A program made the translations under genes and the position numbers. From Nitrospinae bacterium bin107 (GTDB lineage Bacteria; UBA8248), in assembly GCA_002238965.1 (NCBI GenBank), contig MPNJ01000005.1, positions 186,001 to 250,000 on the forward strand: a DNA stretch of 64,000 nucleotides, given 5' to 3'. Under the pieces are notes generated by a model. It was not told the origin of the DNA. It saw nothing but the letters and a program-made list of their open reading frames with translations, and did not search any database. Positions 52,866 to 61,747 of this stretch are shown here, piece by piece (the first letter of the stretch is position 1; each line of letters opens with the position of its first letter).

Positions 52866-53774
52866 CTACATGATAACGACGATGGTGCCTGCAACGGTCA
52901 AAAGCGCGCCCAGGACGAGCCGGGGCGTGATGTTCTCCATCTCGCGCAGGAATAGCCAGCCGAGCGCCAACACGATGAGCGGCTGGGCGGAGATGATGGC
53001 CGTTACGCGTACGGCCAGCGTGTGGACGAACGCGAAGTTATAGAGCGGCACGGCGATCGCCTGGCACGCGGCTGCGGCGAAAATCCACCTCCACGCCGAA
53101 GCGGGGATGGGGCCGCGCGATTCCTCGCCCCTGCTCAGCGCCATCAGCATCGAGGCCGTGGCGGCCCCCACCCATAGTGCGATCGCGGCGGTGGCGAGCG
53201 GGTGGAGGTTCAGGGACGCTTTCTTGAAGAAGACGGCGGCCACGCCCCAGAGTAGCGAGGTGACGCCGGCGGAGATCCAGCCGAACAGTTTCCATTTCGC
53301 GTTCTGGGCTTCGGTTTCCGGCTCCTGGGATGGTTCGGCCTGAACGATGAGCGTGATGCCGACAAGAAGAATCGCGAGGCCGGTGAATATGGAAATCGTC
53401 GGCGTCTCTCCCAGCATGAACGACGCCCCGACCGCCGTGACGACGGGATAGGTAAGCGCGATGGGTATGGAGCGGTTGGGCCCGATGCGGTGAATGGCGC
53501 GGTAGTAAAACGAACGCGATATGCCGATGTGGAAAAAGCCCGCCAGGAAGGCGAACGCCAGTGTGGTCGCTGTGACGCCCCGAAAATCCTCCGCGGAGAT
53601 GAAGAATATGGCGATGAGCGTCACGAGGGCCGCGTTCACGCTCGTCATGGCGGCGGTGACCTTGAGGACGGGCGCGTTCATGAGCGCGCGCTTGATGAAA
53701 TAGACGAACACCGCCCAGGAAGTCGAGGCGATCGAGGCGAGCAATACGCCGTAGGCGTTCGATTCGAGGTTCAT
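52866..53774 (-). CDS. EamA/DMT-family permease
   Basis: A 302-residue membrane protein with about ten helices in two EamA repeats (VLLASIASTSWAVFVYFIKRAL and GWISAGVTSLLWGVAAVFFKKASL start them). The second-repeat HTLAVRVTAIISAQPLIVLALGWLFLREM is typical. It would export or import a small metabolite. It lies 99 bases from the OsmC-like gene, on the same strand. Confidence 0.9.
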   Translation of the reverse strand: MNLESNAYGVLLASIASTSWAVFVYFIKRALMNAPVLKVTAAMTSVNAALVTLIAIFFISAEDFRGVTATTLAFAFLAGFFHIGISRSFYYRAIHRIGPNRSIPIALTYPVVTAVGASFMLGETPTISIFTGLAILLVGITLIVQAEPSQEPETEAQNAKWKLFGWISAGVTSLLWGVAAVFFKKASLNLHPLATAAIALWVGAATASMLMALSRGEESRGPIPASAWRWIFAAAACQAIAVPLYNFAFVHTLAVRVTAIISAQPLIVLALGWLFLREMENITPRLVLGALLTVAGTIVVIM

Positions 53775-53837
53775 TTCAGCAGAAGCGCGCAGGCGGATGC
53801 GCCGTGCGGCTGGGCCTTCGGGATGTGGCCAACGACG

Positions 53838-54461
53838 TTATTTGTCGGAATTGATGCAGAGCACCGCGCGCCAATAATCAAAAATGTTCACGCGCTCCTG
53901 GCGTTCGAGTGTCAGGTTGTTCGCCTCGAGCAGGGGCTCCAGGTCCAGAGTGGTCTCCCAGCCGAATTTCTTGCAGACCCCGTTGATGAGTTCTTCGAAT
54001 TTGGCCAGCAGGAATTTCTTGCTCTTGAAATGGTTGATGAAGACGACGCGCCCGCCCGGCTTGCACACGCGGCAGATTTCCGAGACGACCTTGTGCGGAT
54101 CGGGGGCGGCGCTCACCACGTAGCAGGCGGTGACGCAGTCGAAGGTGTTGTCCTCATACGCCATGTTCTGCGCGTCCATCACGGCGAGTTCGACGTTTTT
54201 GAGGCTCATCTTGTGGACTTTCTCTTTCGCTTTCTCGAGCATTTTCGAAGAGATGTCGATGGCGATGATCTCCGAAGTCGACGGGTAAAGGGGCAGGGAG
54301 AGCCCGGTGCCCACGCCCACTTCGAGCAGCTTCTCGCCCGGCTGGAGGTCGAGCATGTCCACACCGACGTTTCGGCCTTCATGGAACACGTCCTTGAAGA
54401 CGAGGTCGTAGAATTTGCCCCAGCGATCATATATCTTGATGACAGAGTCGGGTGATTCCAC
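53838..54461 (-). CDS. class I SAM-dependent methyltransferase
   Basis: A 207-residue methyltransferase. Motif I is KLLEVGVGTGLSLPLYP, followed by IIAIDISSKMLEKAKEK, VMDAQNMAYEDNTFDCVTACYVVSAAPD and CKPGGRVVFINHFKS. It resembles phospholipid N-methyltransferases (PmtA) and UbiE-like enzymes. I chose the GTG at 54461 because GAGGG lies 7 bases upstream and the family starts here (VESPDSVIKIYDRWG); the ATG at 54641 would extend across the divergent gene. Confidence 0.85.
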   Translation of the reverse strand: MESPDSVIKIYDRWGKFYDLVFKDVFHEGRNVGVDMLDLQPGEKLLEVGVGTGLSLPLYPSTSEIIAIDISSKMLEKAKEKVHKMSLKNVELAVMDAQNMAYEDNTFDCVTACYVVSAAPDPHKVVSEICRVCKPGGRVVFINHFKSKKFLLAKFEELINGVCKKFGWETTLDLEPLLEANNLTLERQERVNIFDYWRAVLCINSDK

Positions 54462-54664
54462 TATGCATCCCTCAATCAAGTATCCGCGCCCGCAACTGCA
54501 CGGAATCCGGTGGGCGAAAGCCGCACAATGCGTCAGAACGTCCGGCAAAATTCCCGGATGAAGCGATTCCCTTTCTTCCAACTTCGGAAGATATGCCATA
54601 TTGTAAGAAAAAATGGAAATTTTTTCCAGATCAATCGGCAATGATGTTAACGGGAGAACAGGAT

Positions 54665-55450
54665 ATGGTGTGGAAAACCATCGGTTTCGAGGAAGAAAAC
54701 GGCTTGGCCCTGGTGCGGCTCAATCGTCCCGAAGCGCTGAACGCGCTCGACCTGCAGATGGCGCAGGACCTGTACGAGGTGTGCGAGCGATGCTGCGAAC
54801 CCGATATCCGCGCGATGGTTCTGAGCGGGGCGGGACGCGCCTTCTGCGCGGGCGGGGATCTCAAGGAAATCGAGGGGCGTATCCGGGCGGGCGAGAGGAT
54901 GGAGGAGTTCCTCTGGCCGGATTATCAGAAATCGCTCGCAAAACTCTACGAAGTTCGCTGTCCGACGATAGCGGCTGTCCATGGTTTCGCCGTAGGCGCA
55001 GGATGTGATATCGCTTTGGCCTGCGACATCCGTCTGGCGGGCGCAGGCGCTTCGTTCGGTCAGGTGTACTCCAGGGTCGGACTCGTCCCCGATTGCGGGG
55101 GCACGTTTTTCCTGCCCCGCGTCGTGGGAAGCGCGAAAGCCCTGGAGTTGATTTTGACGGGTGACGTCATCGACGCGGAGGCGGCGCTCTCAATCGGCCT
55201 CGTCCGCTCGGTTCATAACGACGACGCGCTCATGGAAGAGGCAATAGCTCTTGGGCGAAGGCTCGCAGAAGGCCCCTCGGTTGCGCTGCGCGCGGCGAAA
55301 AAGCTGATTCGCTCCTCAGGCGGCCTGGACGTAGCGACGGCGCTTCGCGCGGAGGCGGGCGCGCAGGCCGAGACGGTCGCCAGCCTCGATTTTCAGGAAG
55401 GAATCGCCGCTTTTCTGGAGAAAAGAAAACCCGGGTTCCAGGGTAAGTGA
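54665..55450 (+). CDS. enoyl-CoA hydratase/isomerase family protein
   Basis: A 261-residue crotonase-fold enzyme. RLNRPEALNALDLQMAQDL and GRAFCAGGDLKEIEG form the oxyanion-hole region, and IAAVHGFAVGAGCDIALACDIRLAG with VGLVPDCGGTFFLPRVVG the catalytic area; the second catalytic Glu is replaced by Asp in PDCGGT, as in several members with isomerase or other activities. GGGAG lies 7-10 bases before the ATG at 54665. Confidence 0.9.
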   Translation: MVWKTIGFEEENGLALVRLNRPEALNALDLQMAQDLYEVCERCCEPDIRAMVLSGAGRAFCAGGDLKEIEGRIRAGERMEEFLWPDYQKSLAKLYEVRCPTIAAVHGFAVGAGCDIALACDIRLAGAGASFGQVYSRVGLVPDCGGTFFLPRVVGSAKALELILTGDVIDAEAALSIGLVRSVHNDDALMEEAIALGRRLAEGPSVALRAAKKLIRSSGGLDVATALRAEAGAQAETVASLDFQEGIAAFLEKRKPGFQGK

Positions 55451-55507
55451 CCGTCCCCGGCGATTCGGACCGGCGCCTCATCGTCATATAAAGGAAGCTT
55501 CTCGGGT

Positions 55508-56470
55508 ATGGAAGCATATTTCGCGAGTTTTCCCATCTGGGCGAACTTTCTCTTTTTCGCTGCGGGCCTCTTCATTATCACGAAAGGCGCCGACTGGTTC
55601 ACCGACGGCGCAGTGGGAGTCGCCGAGATCACGGGGATTCCCAAAGTGATCGTCGGCGCCACCCTGGTGAGTCTGGCGACGACGGCTCCCGAATTCAGCG
55701 TTTCCGTCATCGCTGCCTGGCTGGAACATCCAGCCACGTCCGTGGGCAATGCGGTCGGTTCCACCATCTGCAACATCGGACTTATCCTGGCGGTGGCGTT
55801 CCTGCTCGAGCCCGTGTCCCTGGCCCGGGAAGATGTTCTGCCGAAAGGGCTCTTCATGCTGATGATGGGCGTGTTGCTCCTTACCCTGGGCTGGGACGGA
55901 AAAATCGCCCGCGTGGAGGGCGTGGTCCTGTTCGTTTTTGTGCCTGTTTATCTGTGGTTCACCATGAAGCGGGCGACGTGGACGGATTTCGATATCGGGA
56001 GTGCGGTGACGGACCGGGAAAAGCAGCATGTCGGGCTGCTGTTCATCGCCGGATCGATCGCGGTCGTTTTCGGCAGCATTCTGCTCGTTCAGAACGCGGT
56101 GCATCTGGCCCGCGCCATGGGCGTCCCTGAACTCATCATTGCCCTCACGCTCGTGGCCATCGGCACCTCGCTGCCCGAATTGATCACGGCCGTTTCCGCA
56201 TCCTTGAGCGGTCACGGGGATATGGCCGTCGGTAATGTGCTGGGAGCGAATGTACTGAACATCGCGTGGGTACTGGGCGGGGCGTCCCTCATCACTCCCT
56301 TGGGGATAGAGCACCAATCGTTCGTCCTGGATTTTCCATTCATGCTCTTGATGATGGTTTTGTTCGTGTTTTTTGCCGTATGGAGACGCAGACTGGGGAG
56401 CAGCGCAGGGCTGATGTTCCTTGCGGGATATGTATGCTATCTGGTGCTGATGTTCGCCTATTTTGTCTGA
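55508..56470 (+). CDS. calcium/sodium antiporter (CaCA family, YrbG-like)
   Basis: A 320-residue membrane exchanger with about ten helices and the two inverted alpha-repeats: GATLVSLATTAPEFSVSVIA (repeat 1, residues 51-70) and IALTLVAIGTSLPELITAVS (repeat 2). The acidic and polar residues that bind cations in both repeats are present. It likely extrudes calcium against sodium or protons. Confidence 0.92.
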   Translation: MEAYFASFPIWANFLFFAAGLFIITKGADWFTDGAVGVAEITGIPKVIVGATLVSLATTAPEFSVSVIAAWLEHPATSVGNAVGSTICNIGLILAVAFLLEPVSLAREDVLPKGLFMLMMGVLLLTLGWDGKIARVEGVVLFVFVPVYLWFTMKRATWTDFDIGSAVTDREKQHVGLLFIAGSIAVVFGSILLVQNAVHLARAMGVPELIIALTLVAIGTSLPELITAVSASLSGHGDMAVGNVLGANVLNIAWVLGGASLITPLGIEHQSFVLDFPFMLLMMVLFVFFAVWRRRLGSSAGLMFLAGYVCYLVLMFAYFV

Positions 56471-56575
56471 GGGCCTCCGGCGCGGATAAAATAATTTTCT
56501 CTCAGCGCCGTTTGCCGGTATATTAAAGGTTGATTTTCTGGATTGTTCTCGAGGTTCGCAGGGAAAGGGAATGAG

Positions 56576-57430
56576 ATGGACATGAAGAGGATATTCACGC
56601 TGCTGGCGGCGGTTTTGTTTTTCGGTGGCCCGGACGCGGAAGGGGCGAGTCAGAAAACCAATCCCTCCATGAAAGATATGGAACAGGTCGTCATCGAGGT
56701 GAACGAGCAGAAAATCACACTGGGGGAAATTGAAGCGAGGCTCGGTCGATTCGCTCCCGCCGTACGGATCCGTATCCGCAAGAACAAGGGGCAGTTCCTC
56801 GAAGGTCTGGTTCAGGGGGAACTTCTGTACCAGGAAGCGGTTCGCCGGAAAATCGACGAATCTCCCGAGATTCAGAAAAGGATCGCGCGATTGAAGCGAA
56901 GGCTCGTCATTGAGGAGTTCGTGAGGCAGGGCGCCGGGACGACGGCCACGACAGATCGGCAGTTGCGCGATTTCTTCCTCGCCAACAAGGAACGGTTCCG
57001 CCGCAAGGAGTCGGTCACACTGGCCCACATCGTTCTCAAAACCGAGGAGGATGCGTGGGACGCCGTCGCGGAACTCAGAAAAGGGACGCCTTTTGCACAG
57101 GTGGCGAGGCGGCGCTCCATCTTTGAGGGCACGCGTGATTCGGGCGGGGTGATGGGCACGGCCGTGCGGGGCGCGCTGGAGAAAGCGCTTGAGGACGTGG
57201 CGTTCAAACTGCCCATCGGCCAGCCGAGCGAACCGATTCGCACTTCCGTCGGCTGGCAGGTGATACGAGTGCTCGAACGCGTCAATGCCGCCGACGCGAA
57301 GTTTGAGGACGTCAAGGAGGACGTAAGGCTCGTTTATTCCGAACTCAAACGAAGCGAGAACTACAAGGCGCTGCTCAGGCGCTTACGCGAAGGAGCGAAG
57401 GTAAAAGTTCACACAGATCGGTTCAAATAG
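56576..57430 (+). CDS. parvulin-type peptidyl-prolyl isomerase, SurA/PrsA-like
   Basis: A 284-residue exported folding factor. Residues 4-22 (RIFTLLAAVLFFGGPDAEG) act as signal peptide. A SurA_N-like helical part (FLEGLVQGELLYQEAVRRKI) precedes a parvulin domain: SVTLAHIVLKTEEDAWDAV, GTPFAQVARRRSIFEGTRDSGGVMG and TSVGWQVIRVLER. The start ATG at 56576 follows a G/A-rich ribosome site. It should act in the periplasm on outer-membrane or exported proteins. Confidence 0.9.
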   Translation: MDMKRIFTLLAAVLFFGGPDAEGASQKTNPSMKDMEQVVIEVNEQKITLGEIEARLGRFAPAVRIRIRKNKGQFLEGLVQGELLYQEAVRRKIDESPEIQKRIARLKRRLVIEEFVRQGAGTTATTDRQLRDFFLANKERFRRKESVTLAHIVLKTEEDAWDAVAELRKGTPFAQVARRRSIFEGTRDSGGVMGTAVRGALEKALEDVAFKLPIGQPSEPIRTSVGWQVIRVLERVNAADAKFEDVKEDVRLVYSELKRSENYKALLRRLREGAKVKVHTDRFK

Positions 57431-57514
57431 TCCGTCGGACGACCGGCATCGTTTTCTATTCACATTTTTTCCACAATTTCTCCTCCGAATATCCCCGGCT
57501 CTTCCACGGCCTAT

Positions 57515-57572
57515 CCACAAGAAATTGTGGTTTTGAGCAAAATAATTATTGACGCGGCACTATATCTTGTGG
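57515..57572. promoter_or_regulatory. pair of NrdR-like boxes with promoter
   Basis: CCACAAGAAATTGTGG (57515-57530) and GCACTATATCTTGTGG (57557-57572) match the NrdR consensus acaCwAtATaTwGwgt at about 12 and 13-14 of 16 positions. They are 42 bp apart, four helical turns. A TTGACG at 57549-57554 overlaps the second box, so binding would block transcription. Control of dNTP supply would fit dcd. Two TCCACA-type DnaA-like words overlap, an alternative reading. Confidence 0.65.
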
Positions 57573-57654
57573 CTAAATTATTTTTCTCGAAACATGGAGG
57601 TTTAAGCGATTGCCAAGCGCGTCTCTCGTTTTCGGACCGGAGAAACGCTTGTCG

Positions 57655-57728
57655 GGTCGCCCCCGTTTCGGGCGGACAGGGGCGACCATCTGGGGGTGGG
57701 GGGAGTTGGTCTCCTCTCGCCCCCAGAT
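57655..57728 (+). ncRNA. structured leader RNA upstream of dcd
   Basis: Two stems abut with no gap. The first pairs GGTCGCCCC (57655-57663) with GGGGCGACC (57679-57687). The second pairs ATCTGGGGG (57688-57696) with CCCCCAGAT (57720-57728) and contains an inner GGAG/CTCC helix after a symmetric internal loop. I cannot match it to a known riboswitch class. Confidence 0.5.
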
Positions 57729-57835
57729 ATTATATGTCCGGGAATTTCACCCCCGAAATCTCGTGCATCGATCGTTTTCGGTTTTGGCTGGAATCCGGAA
57801 TTTCACGAAGTGCCCCGGGAGGCGAGGTGCACGCG

Positions 57836-58390
57836 ATGTCGATCAAATCGGACAAGTGGATAACGAAGATGTCGCGCGAGCACGGGATGATCGAGCCCTT
57901 CGAGGACAAACAGGTGCGCGAGGGGGCCATCTCCTACGGCGTCTCTTCTTACGGCTACGACATCCGCATTGCCGATGAGTTCATGATTTTCACGAACGTG
58001 AACTCGACCATCGTGGATCCAAAGAATTTCGACGAGCGCTCGCTCGTCAAAGTGAAGGCCGACACCTGCATCATCCCGCCGAATTCCTTCGCCCTGGCCA
58101 AGACGGTGGAATATTTTCGCATCCCCAGAAGCGTGCTCACCGTCTGCGTCGGCAAGAGCACCTATGCGCGCTGCGGCATCATCGTCAACGTTACGCCCTT
58201 CGAACCCGAGTGGGAGGGCTTCGTCACCCTCGAAGTTTCGAACACCACGCCCCTGCCCGCCAAGATATATGCGAACGAGGGCATCGCGCAGGTCCTGTTC
58301 TTCGAGAGCGACGAGGAGTGCGAGACCTCCTACGCCGACAAGAAGGGCAAGTACCAGAAACAACAGGGCCTCACCCTGGCGAAGCTGTAG
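57836..58390 (+). CDS. dcd: dCTP deaminase
   Basis: A 184-residue enzyme that deaminates dCTP to dUTP, feeding dTMP synthesis. [67 protein letters not shown] and the catalytic Glu in the PEWEG segment match the family; length is close to the usual 190. The ATG at 57836 sits in a long leader with NrdR-like boxes, suggesting regulation by the nucleotide-reductase repressor. Confidence 0.93.
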   Translation: MSIKSDKWITKMSREHGMIEPFEDKQVREGAISYGVSSYGYDIRIADEFMIFTNVNSTIVDPKNFDERSLVKVKADTCIIPPNSFALAKTVEYFRIPRSVLTVCVGKSTYARCGIIVNVTPFEPEWEGFVTLEVSNTTPLPAKIYANEGIAQVLFFESDEECETSYADKKGKYQKQQGLTLAKL

Positions 58391-58681
58391 GGGTCAATCG
58401 CGACAGATGATAGAGCGATTGACGAGACCGGGAAGGGAGCGATTGCTCTTTGTTATGTCATGCAGCCCCTCCTTCCTCTGTCGGAGTTGACCTAAACCTC
58501 ATCAGCCTTCGCTACTGAGGGCGCGGCTTCTGCGGTTTTCCGCTCCCCGAACCCCTTGTTTTCTTTTTACTTTCGTGTTTCGCGCTTTGATGTTTCGCGC
58601 TCCTGTTGTAAGATGCTCCCATACAACCCGCCCGTGAAGCGGACTCTCCTGCTTCATCGGAATTCACGGAGGGCGTCCTCG

Positions 58682-59167
58682 GTGCCCCAGGAACTCTCTC
58701 ATATCGATGAGCAGGGCCGCGCCCGCATGGTGGACGTCGGGGACAAGGAGGTCACCCGCCGCGAGGCCGTGGCGCGCGGCCGCCTGGAGATGGCGCCCGA
58801 AACTTTGCGCTTGATTCTCGAAGGAGACCTGCCCAAGGGGGACGTGCTGGGCACGGCGCGCATCGCAGGCGTGATGGCGGCCAAGCAGTGCGCGAACCTC
58901 ATCCCGATGTGTCATCCGCTGCGAATATCGAGCGTGGAAATTGACTTCTCGGCGGATGAGCCGCTCGGCCTGTTGCGCATCGAGGTCAAAGTGCGCGCGC
59001 GGGACAGAACGGGCGTGGAGATGGAAGCCCTGACGGCCGTGAGCGTGGCCGGCCTGACAGTCTACGACATGTGCAAGGCGGTGGATAAGGGCATGGTGCT
59101 CTCGGATGTTCGGCTGGTGATGAAATCGGGCGGGAAGAGCGGAGATTTCATTCTGGACGAAGAGTAG
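58682..59167 (+). CDS. moaC: cyclic pyranopterin monophosphate synthase MoaC
   Basis: A 161-residue molybdenum-cofactor enzyme. LSHIDEQGRARMVDVGDKEVTRREAVARG, KGDVLGTARIAGVMAAKQCANLIPMCHPL and DRTGVEMEALTAVSVAGLTVYDMCKAVDKGM are highly conserved. I chose the GTG at 58682 (GGAGGG 8 bases upstream), which gives the usual length; an open frame from 58556 is longer without family support. It would supply cofactor for the molybdenum hydroxylase at 45524. Confidence 0.95.
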   Translation: MPQELSHIDEQGRARMVDVGDKEVTRREAVARGRLEMAPETLRLILEGDLPKGDVLGTARIAGVMAAKQCANLIPMCHPLRISSVEIDFSADEPLGLLRIEVKVRARDRTGVEMEALTAVSVAGLTVYDMCKAVDKGMVLSDVRLVMKSGGKSGDFILDEE

Positions 59168-59314
59168 TCATTTTATAGCGTCTTGTTCTCGGGGAGACAG
59201 CGCGCCTGACCCGCTTTGGCCCTTTTCCCGGCGCTGCGGGCAACAAGCCTGGAGCCCGGCGCTTCACTCTCGGACGTGAATTGGATTCCGCCGGAAATTA
59301 TGACGAAACAAAGC

Positions 59315-59323
59315 TGCTATAAT
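59315..59323 (+). promoter_or_regulatory. extended -10 promoter for the PIN/TRAM gene
   Basis: TGCTATAAT at 59315-59323 is an extended -10 (TGn plus perfect TATAAT) with no clear -35. It lies 42 bases before the start codon at 59365. Confidence 0.5.
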
Positions 59324-59364
59324 ATTCCATGGCAAATGAATAAGATGTTTCGGGGGAAACATAA

Positions 59365-60444
59365 ATGAAAGAGACCACAAAAAAGATTTCGATAGAGACG
59401 ATACCTCAGGAGAAAAGGGCGGATTCAAACCGCCTGGGCTTGATTCTGGGCGCTCTGTTCATCATCCTCTGCGGCGTCATGGGAGGAGCGCTCGGCGAAG
59501 CTCTGGGCGTGGCGAGCCGCGTGGCCGGCATGGCCGCGGGCGCTTTGGCGGGCGTTGCGCTGCTGGCGCTCGCAAGGGAGCTCGGCAAGCTCAAGGTAGG
59601 CGTTCTGGCGGGCGGGGCCGCGGGCCTGCTCTTCGGCCTGCTGGCCGCCCTGCTGCTGTGCGCTCTCATCGGCGAGGCGTTTCCGCAGAACGTCCGTCCC
59701 CTGGCGGGCGCTTTCGTCGGCTTGCTTTTCAGCTGTATGGGTGTTTTTCTCGGTTCGGCGGCGGGAAGCCTGTATTCACCGCCTCTTCCCGCTAAGGGAA
59801 AAGACGCGGGCGCCAAGAAGCACCATCACGCCATGATTCTCGATACCAGCGTCATCATCGACGGACGCATTGCCGATATTTGCGAGGCGGGCTTCGTGGA
59901 AGGTCCGATGGTGGTGCCCCAGTTCGTACTCAAGGAGTTGCAGCAGATAGCGGACTCGTCCGACTCCCTGAAGCGAAACCGGGGGCGCCGTGGCCTCGAC
60001 GTGCTCCAGCGGATTCAGCAGAACCAGGATCTCGACATCGACATCATTGAGACCGACTTCCCCCGCGTGAAGGAGGTGGACACCAAGCTCGTGCTCCTGG
60101 GAAAGGAGATATGCGGGAAGGTGATGACCAACGATTTCAACTTGAATAAGGTGGCCGAGCTTCAAGGGGTGCGGGTTCTCAACATCAACGAGTTGGCCAA
60201 CGCGGTGAAGCCGGTCGTTCTTCCTGGTGAGGACATGAGCGTGTTCGTCATCAAGGAGGGTAAAGAGCATAACCAGGGCGTCGGATATCTCGACGATGGA
60301 ACGATGGTGGTGGTGGACAATGCCAAGGGCCGTATCGGCGAGCAGATTCCCGTCTCCGTGACGAGTGTCCTGCAGACGACAGCCGGGCGTATGATTTTTA
60401 CGAAAATACGAGATGAAGCCGAACTATCGCAAACCGGCGCTTAA
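59365..60444 (+). CDS. PIN/TRAM-domain membrane protein, YacL-like
   Basis: A 359-residue protein. Four hydrophobic helices fill residues 24-145, then a PIN nuclease domain follows: [21 protein letters not shown] with the acidic metal ligands, and [18 protein letters not shown]. The C-terminal TRAM part ([34 protein letters not shown]) probably binds RNA. It overlaps ispD by 32 bases, an arrangement common in bacteria, where this gene sits beside ispD and ispF. Confidence 0.92.
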   Translation: MKETTKKISIETIPQEKRADSNRLGLILGALFIILCGVMGGALGEALGVASRVAGMAAGALAGVALLALARELGKLKVGVLAGGAAGLLFGLLAALLLCALIGEAFPQNVRPLAGAFVGLLFSCMGVFLGSAAGSLYSPPLPAKGKDAGAKKHHHAMILDTSVIIDGRIADICEAGFVEGPMVVPQFVLKELQQIADSSDSLKRNRGRRGLDVLQRIQQNQDLDIDIIETDFPRVKEVDTKLVLLGKEICGKVMTNDFNLNKVAELQGVRVLNINELANAVKPVVLPGEDMSVFVIKEGKEHNQGVGYLDDGTMVVVDNAKGRIGEQIPVSVTSVLQTTAGRMIFTKIRDEAELSQTGA

Positions 60445-61177
60445 GCGCGCTTTCTCCTCTTCAGCTTTGCCGGGACCCGATGAGACGGCGGCCATCGTTC
60501 CCGCCGCAGGCCGGGGCTTGCGCCTGCCCGGCGCAGTGGCCAAACAGTTTCGAAACCTCTCCGGAAAGCCCCTTTTTCATCATTGTCTGTTACGAATCGC
60601 GCGCATGGGCCTCTTGGGTCGGATCGTCGTGGCGGTTCCCCCCGGCTCGGACCCGCCCGCACTTCCTGATGGGCTGGGCGCGGAGGTTCATCTCGTCGAA
60701 GGCGGCGCGCGCCGCCAGGATTCGGTGCGAAACGGGCTCGACGCCCTGGACGACGGCGTTTCCTGGGTGGTCGTACACGACGGGGCGAGGCCCCTGGTGA
60801 CGCCCGAGCTCATGGAGAGATGCCTGCTCGGCGCGGCGGAGACGGGCGCCGCCATCGCGGCCCTGCGCGTGGTGGATACGGTGAAGGTGGGCGACGCCGA
60901 TGGCTTCATCGAGGCGACGCGCCCGCGCGAGGGTCTGTGGCTCGCACAGACGCCCCAGGTGGCGCGGCGGGAGTTGCTCGTCCGCGCGATGGAGTGGGCG
61001 GACGCGAATGATTTCGAGGGGACCGACGAGGCGGCCCTGCTGGAAGCCATAGGCGTGCGGGTGAAGCTCGTGGAAGGAAGCGCGCAGAACATCAAGGTGA
61101 CGTCCCCTGGCGACATGGAGCGCGCGGCGCGCCTGATGGAACTTGAACAAGGTGGGCAAGCGGAGGCTTCCACATGA
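60413..61177 (+). CDS. ispD: 2-C-methyl-D-erythritol 4-phosphate cytidylyltransferase IspD
   Basis: A 254-residue enzyme of the MEP isoprenoid pathway, making CDP-ME from MEP and [17 protein letters not shown] is the CTP-binding loop (the usual GxGxRM appears as GRGLRLPG), and [30 protein letters not shown] and [13 protein letters not shown] follow. About 24 extra residues precede the conserved loop, perhaps because of the overlap with the upstream gene. Confidence 0.93.
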   Translation: MKPNYRKPALKRAFSSSALPGPDETAAIVPAAGRGLRLPGAVAKQFRNLSGKPLFHHCLLRIARMGLLGRIVVAVPPGSDPPALPDGLGAEVHLVEGGARRQDSVRNGLDALDDGVSWVVVHDGARPLVTPELMERCLLGAAETGAAIAALRVVDTVKVGDADGFIEATRPREGLWLAQTPQVARRELLVRAMEWADANDFEGTDEAALLEAIGVRVKLVEGSAQNIKVTSPGDMERAARLMELEQGGQAEAST

Positions 61178-61656
61178 TTCGCGTAGGCGTAGGCTACGAC
61201 GTCCACCGCTTCGAGGCGGATCGCAAGCTGATACTCGGCGGCGTGGAGATTCCCTTTGAGCAAGGTCTCTCCGGACACTCCGACGCCGATGCGCTCATCC
61301 ACGCGATCATCGACGCGCTTCTGGGCGCGGCGGCCCTGGGCGACATCGGCGCGCATTTCCCCGATACGGACGAGGCGTATCGCGGCGCGGACAGCCGGGA
61401 ACTGCTCGCGCGCGTGGTGGTGCTTCTCGCAGAGCGCGGCATGAGACCGAACAACGTGGACTCCGTGGTCGTGGCGCAAAGACCGAAACTCGCTCCCCAT
61501 ATCCCCGCGATGCGTGAAGTCATCTCCTCCATTCTGGGAATCCCGCCCGATCGGGTGGGCATCAAGGCGACGACGGGCGAGGGGCTCGGCTTCGTGGGGC
61601 GCGAGGAGGGCGTCGCGGCGCACGCGGTTTGCACGATAAGCGTGGAGTCTCCTTGA
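61174..61656 (+). CDS. ispF: 2-C-methyl-D-erythritol 2,4-cyclodiphosphate synthase IspF
   Basis: A 160-residue enzyme, the fifth step of the MEP pathway. [62 protein letters not shown] contains the metal ligands (DxH), and [23 protein letters not shown] the CDP site. Its ATG overlaps the ispD stop (ATGA), so both are coupled. Confidence 0.96.
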   Translation: MIRVGVGYDVHRFEADRKLILGGVEIPFEQGLSGHSDADALIHAIIDALLGAAALGDIGAHFPDTDEAYRGADSRELLARVVVLLAERGMRPNNVDSVVVAQRPKLAPHIPAMREVISSILGIPPDRVGIKATTGEGLGFVGREEGVAAHAVCTISVESP

Positions 61657-61747
61657 CGCCCATCGGCGGGGCATGACAAATTTCTGCCCGGACGCGGCCC
61701 GGAACACATTTTACCCCCTTGACCATGCGGGTTCTGGAGAGAATCAT

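Larger units (their letters stand above)
57431..57835 (+). other. 405-base leader region of the dcd gene
   Basis: It contains two NrdR-like boxes (57515-57530 and 57557-57572), a possible promoter, and two abutting stems (57655-57728). A GGAGG at about 57597 has no convincing gene behind it; the 122-codon frame from a TTG at 57610 runs into dcd in another frame and looks spurious. Confidence 0.6.

Noticed and set aside
57470-57530. DnaA boxes marking a replication origin
   Set aside because: TCCACA words occur, but the palindromic 16-bp NrdR pattern fits better and no dnaA, dnaN or AT-rich unwinding region is present.
57610-57978. Possible gene from a TTG at 57610 behind GGAGG, or an RNR N-terminus in the dcd leader
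   Set aside because: The frame runs deep into dcd, the sequence matches no family I know, and the leader is better explained by RNA structure.
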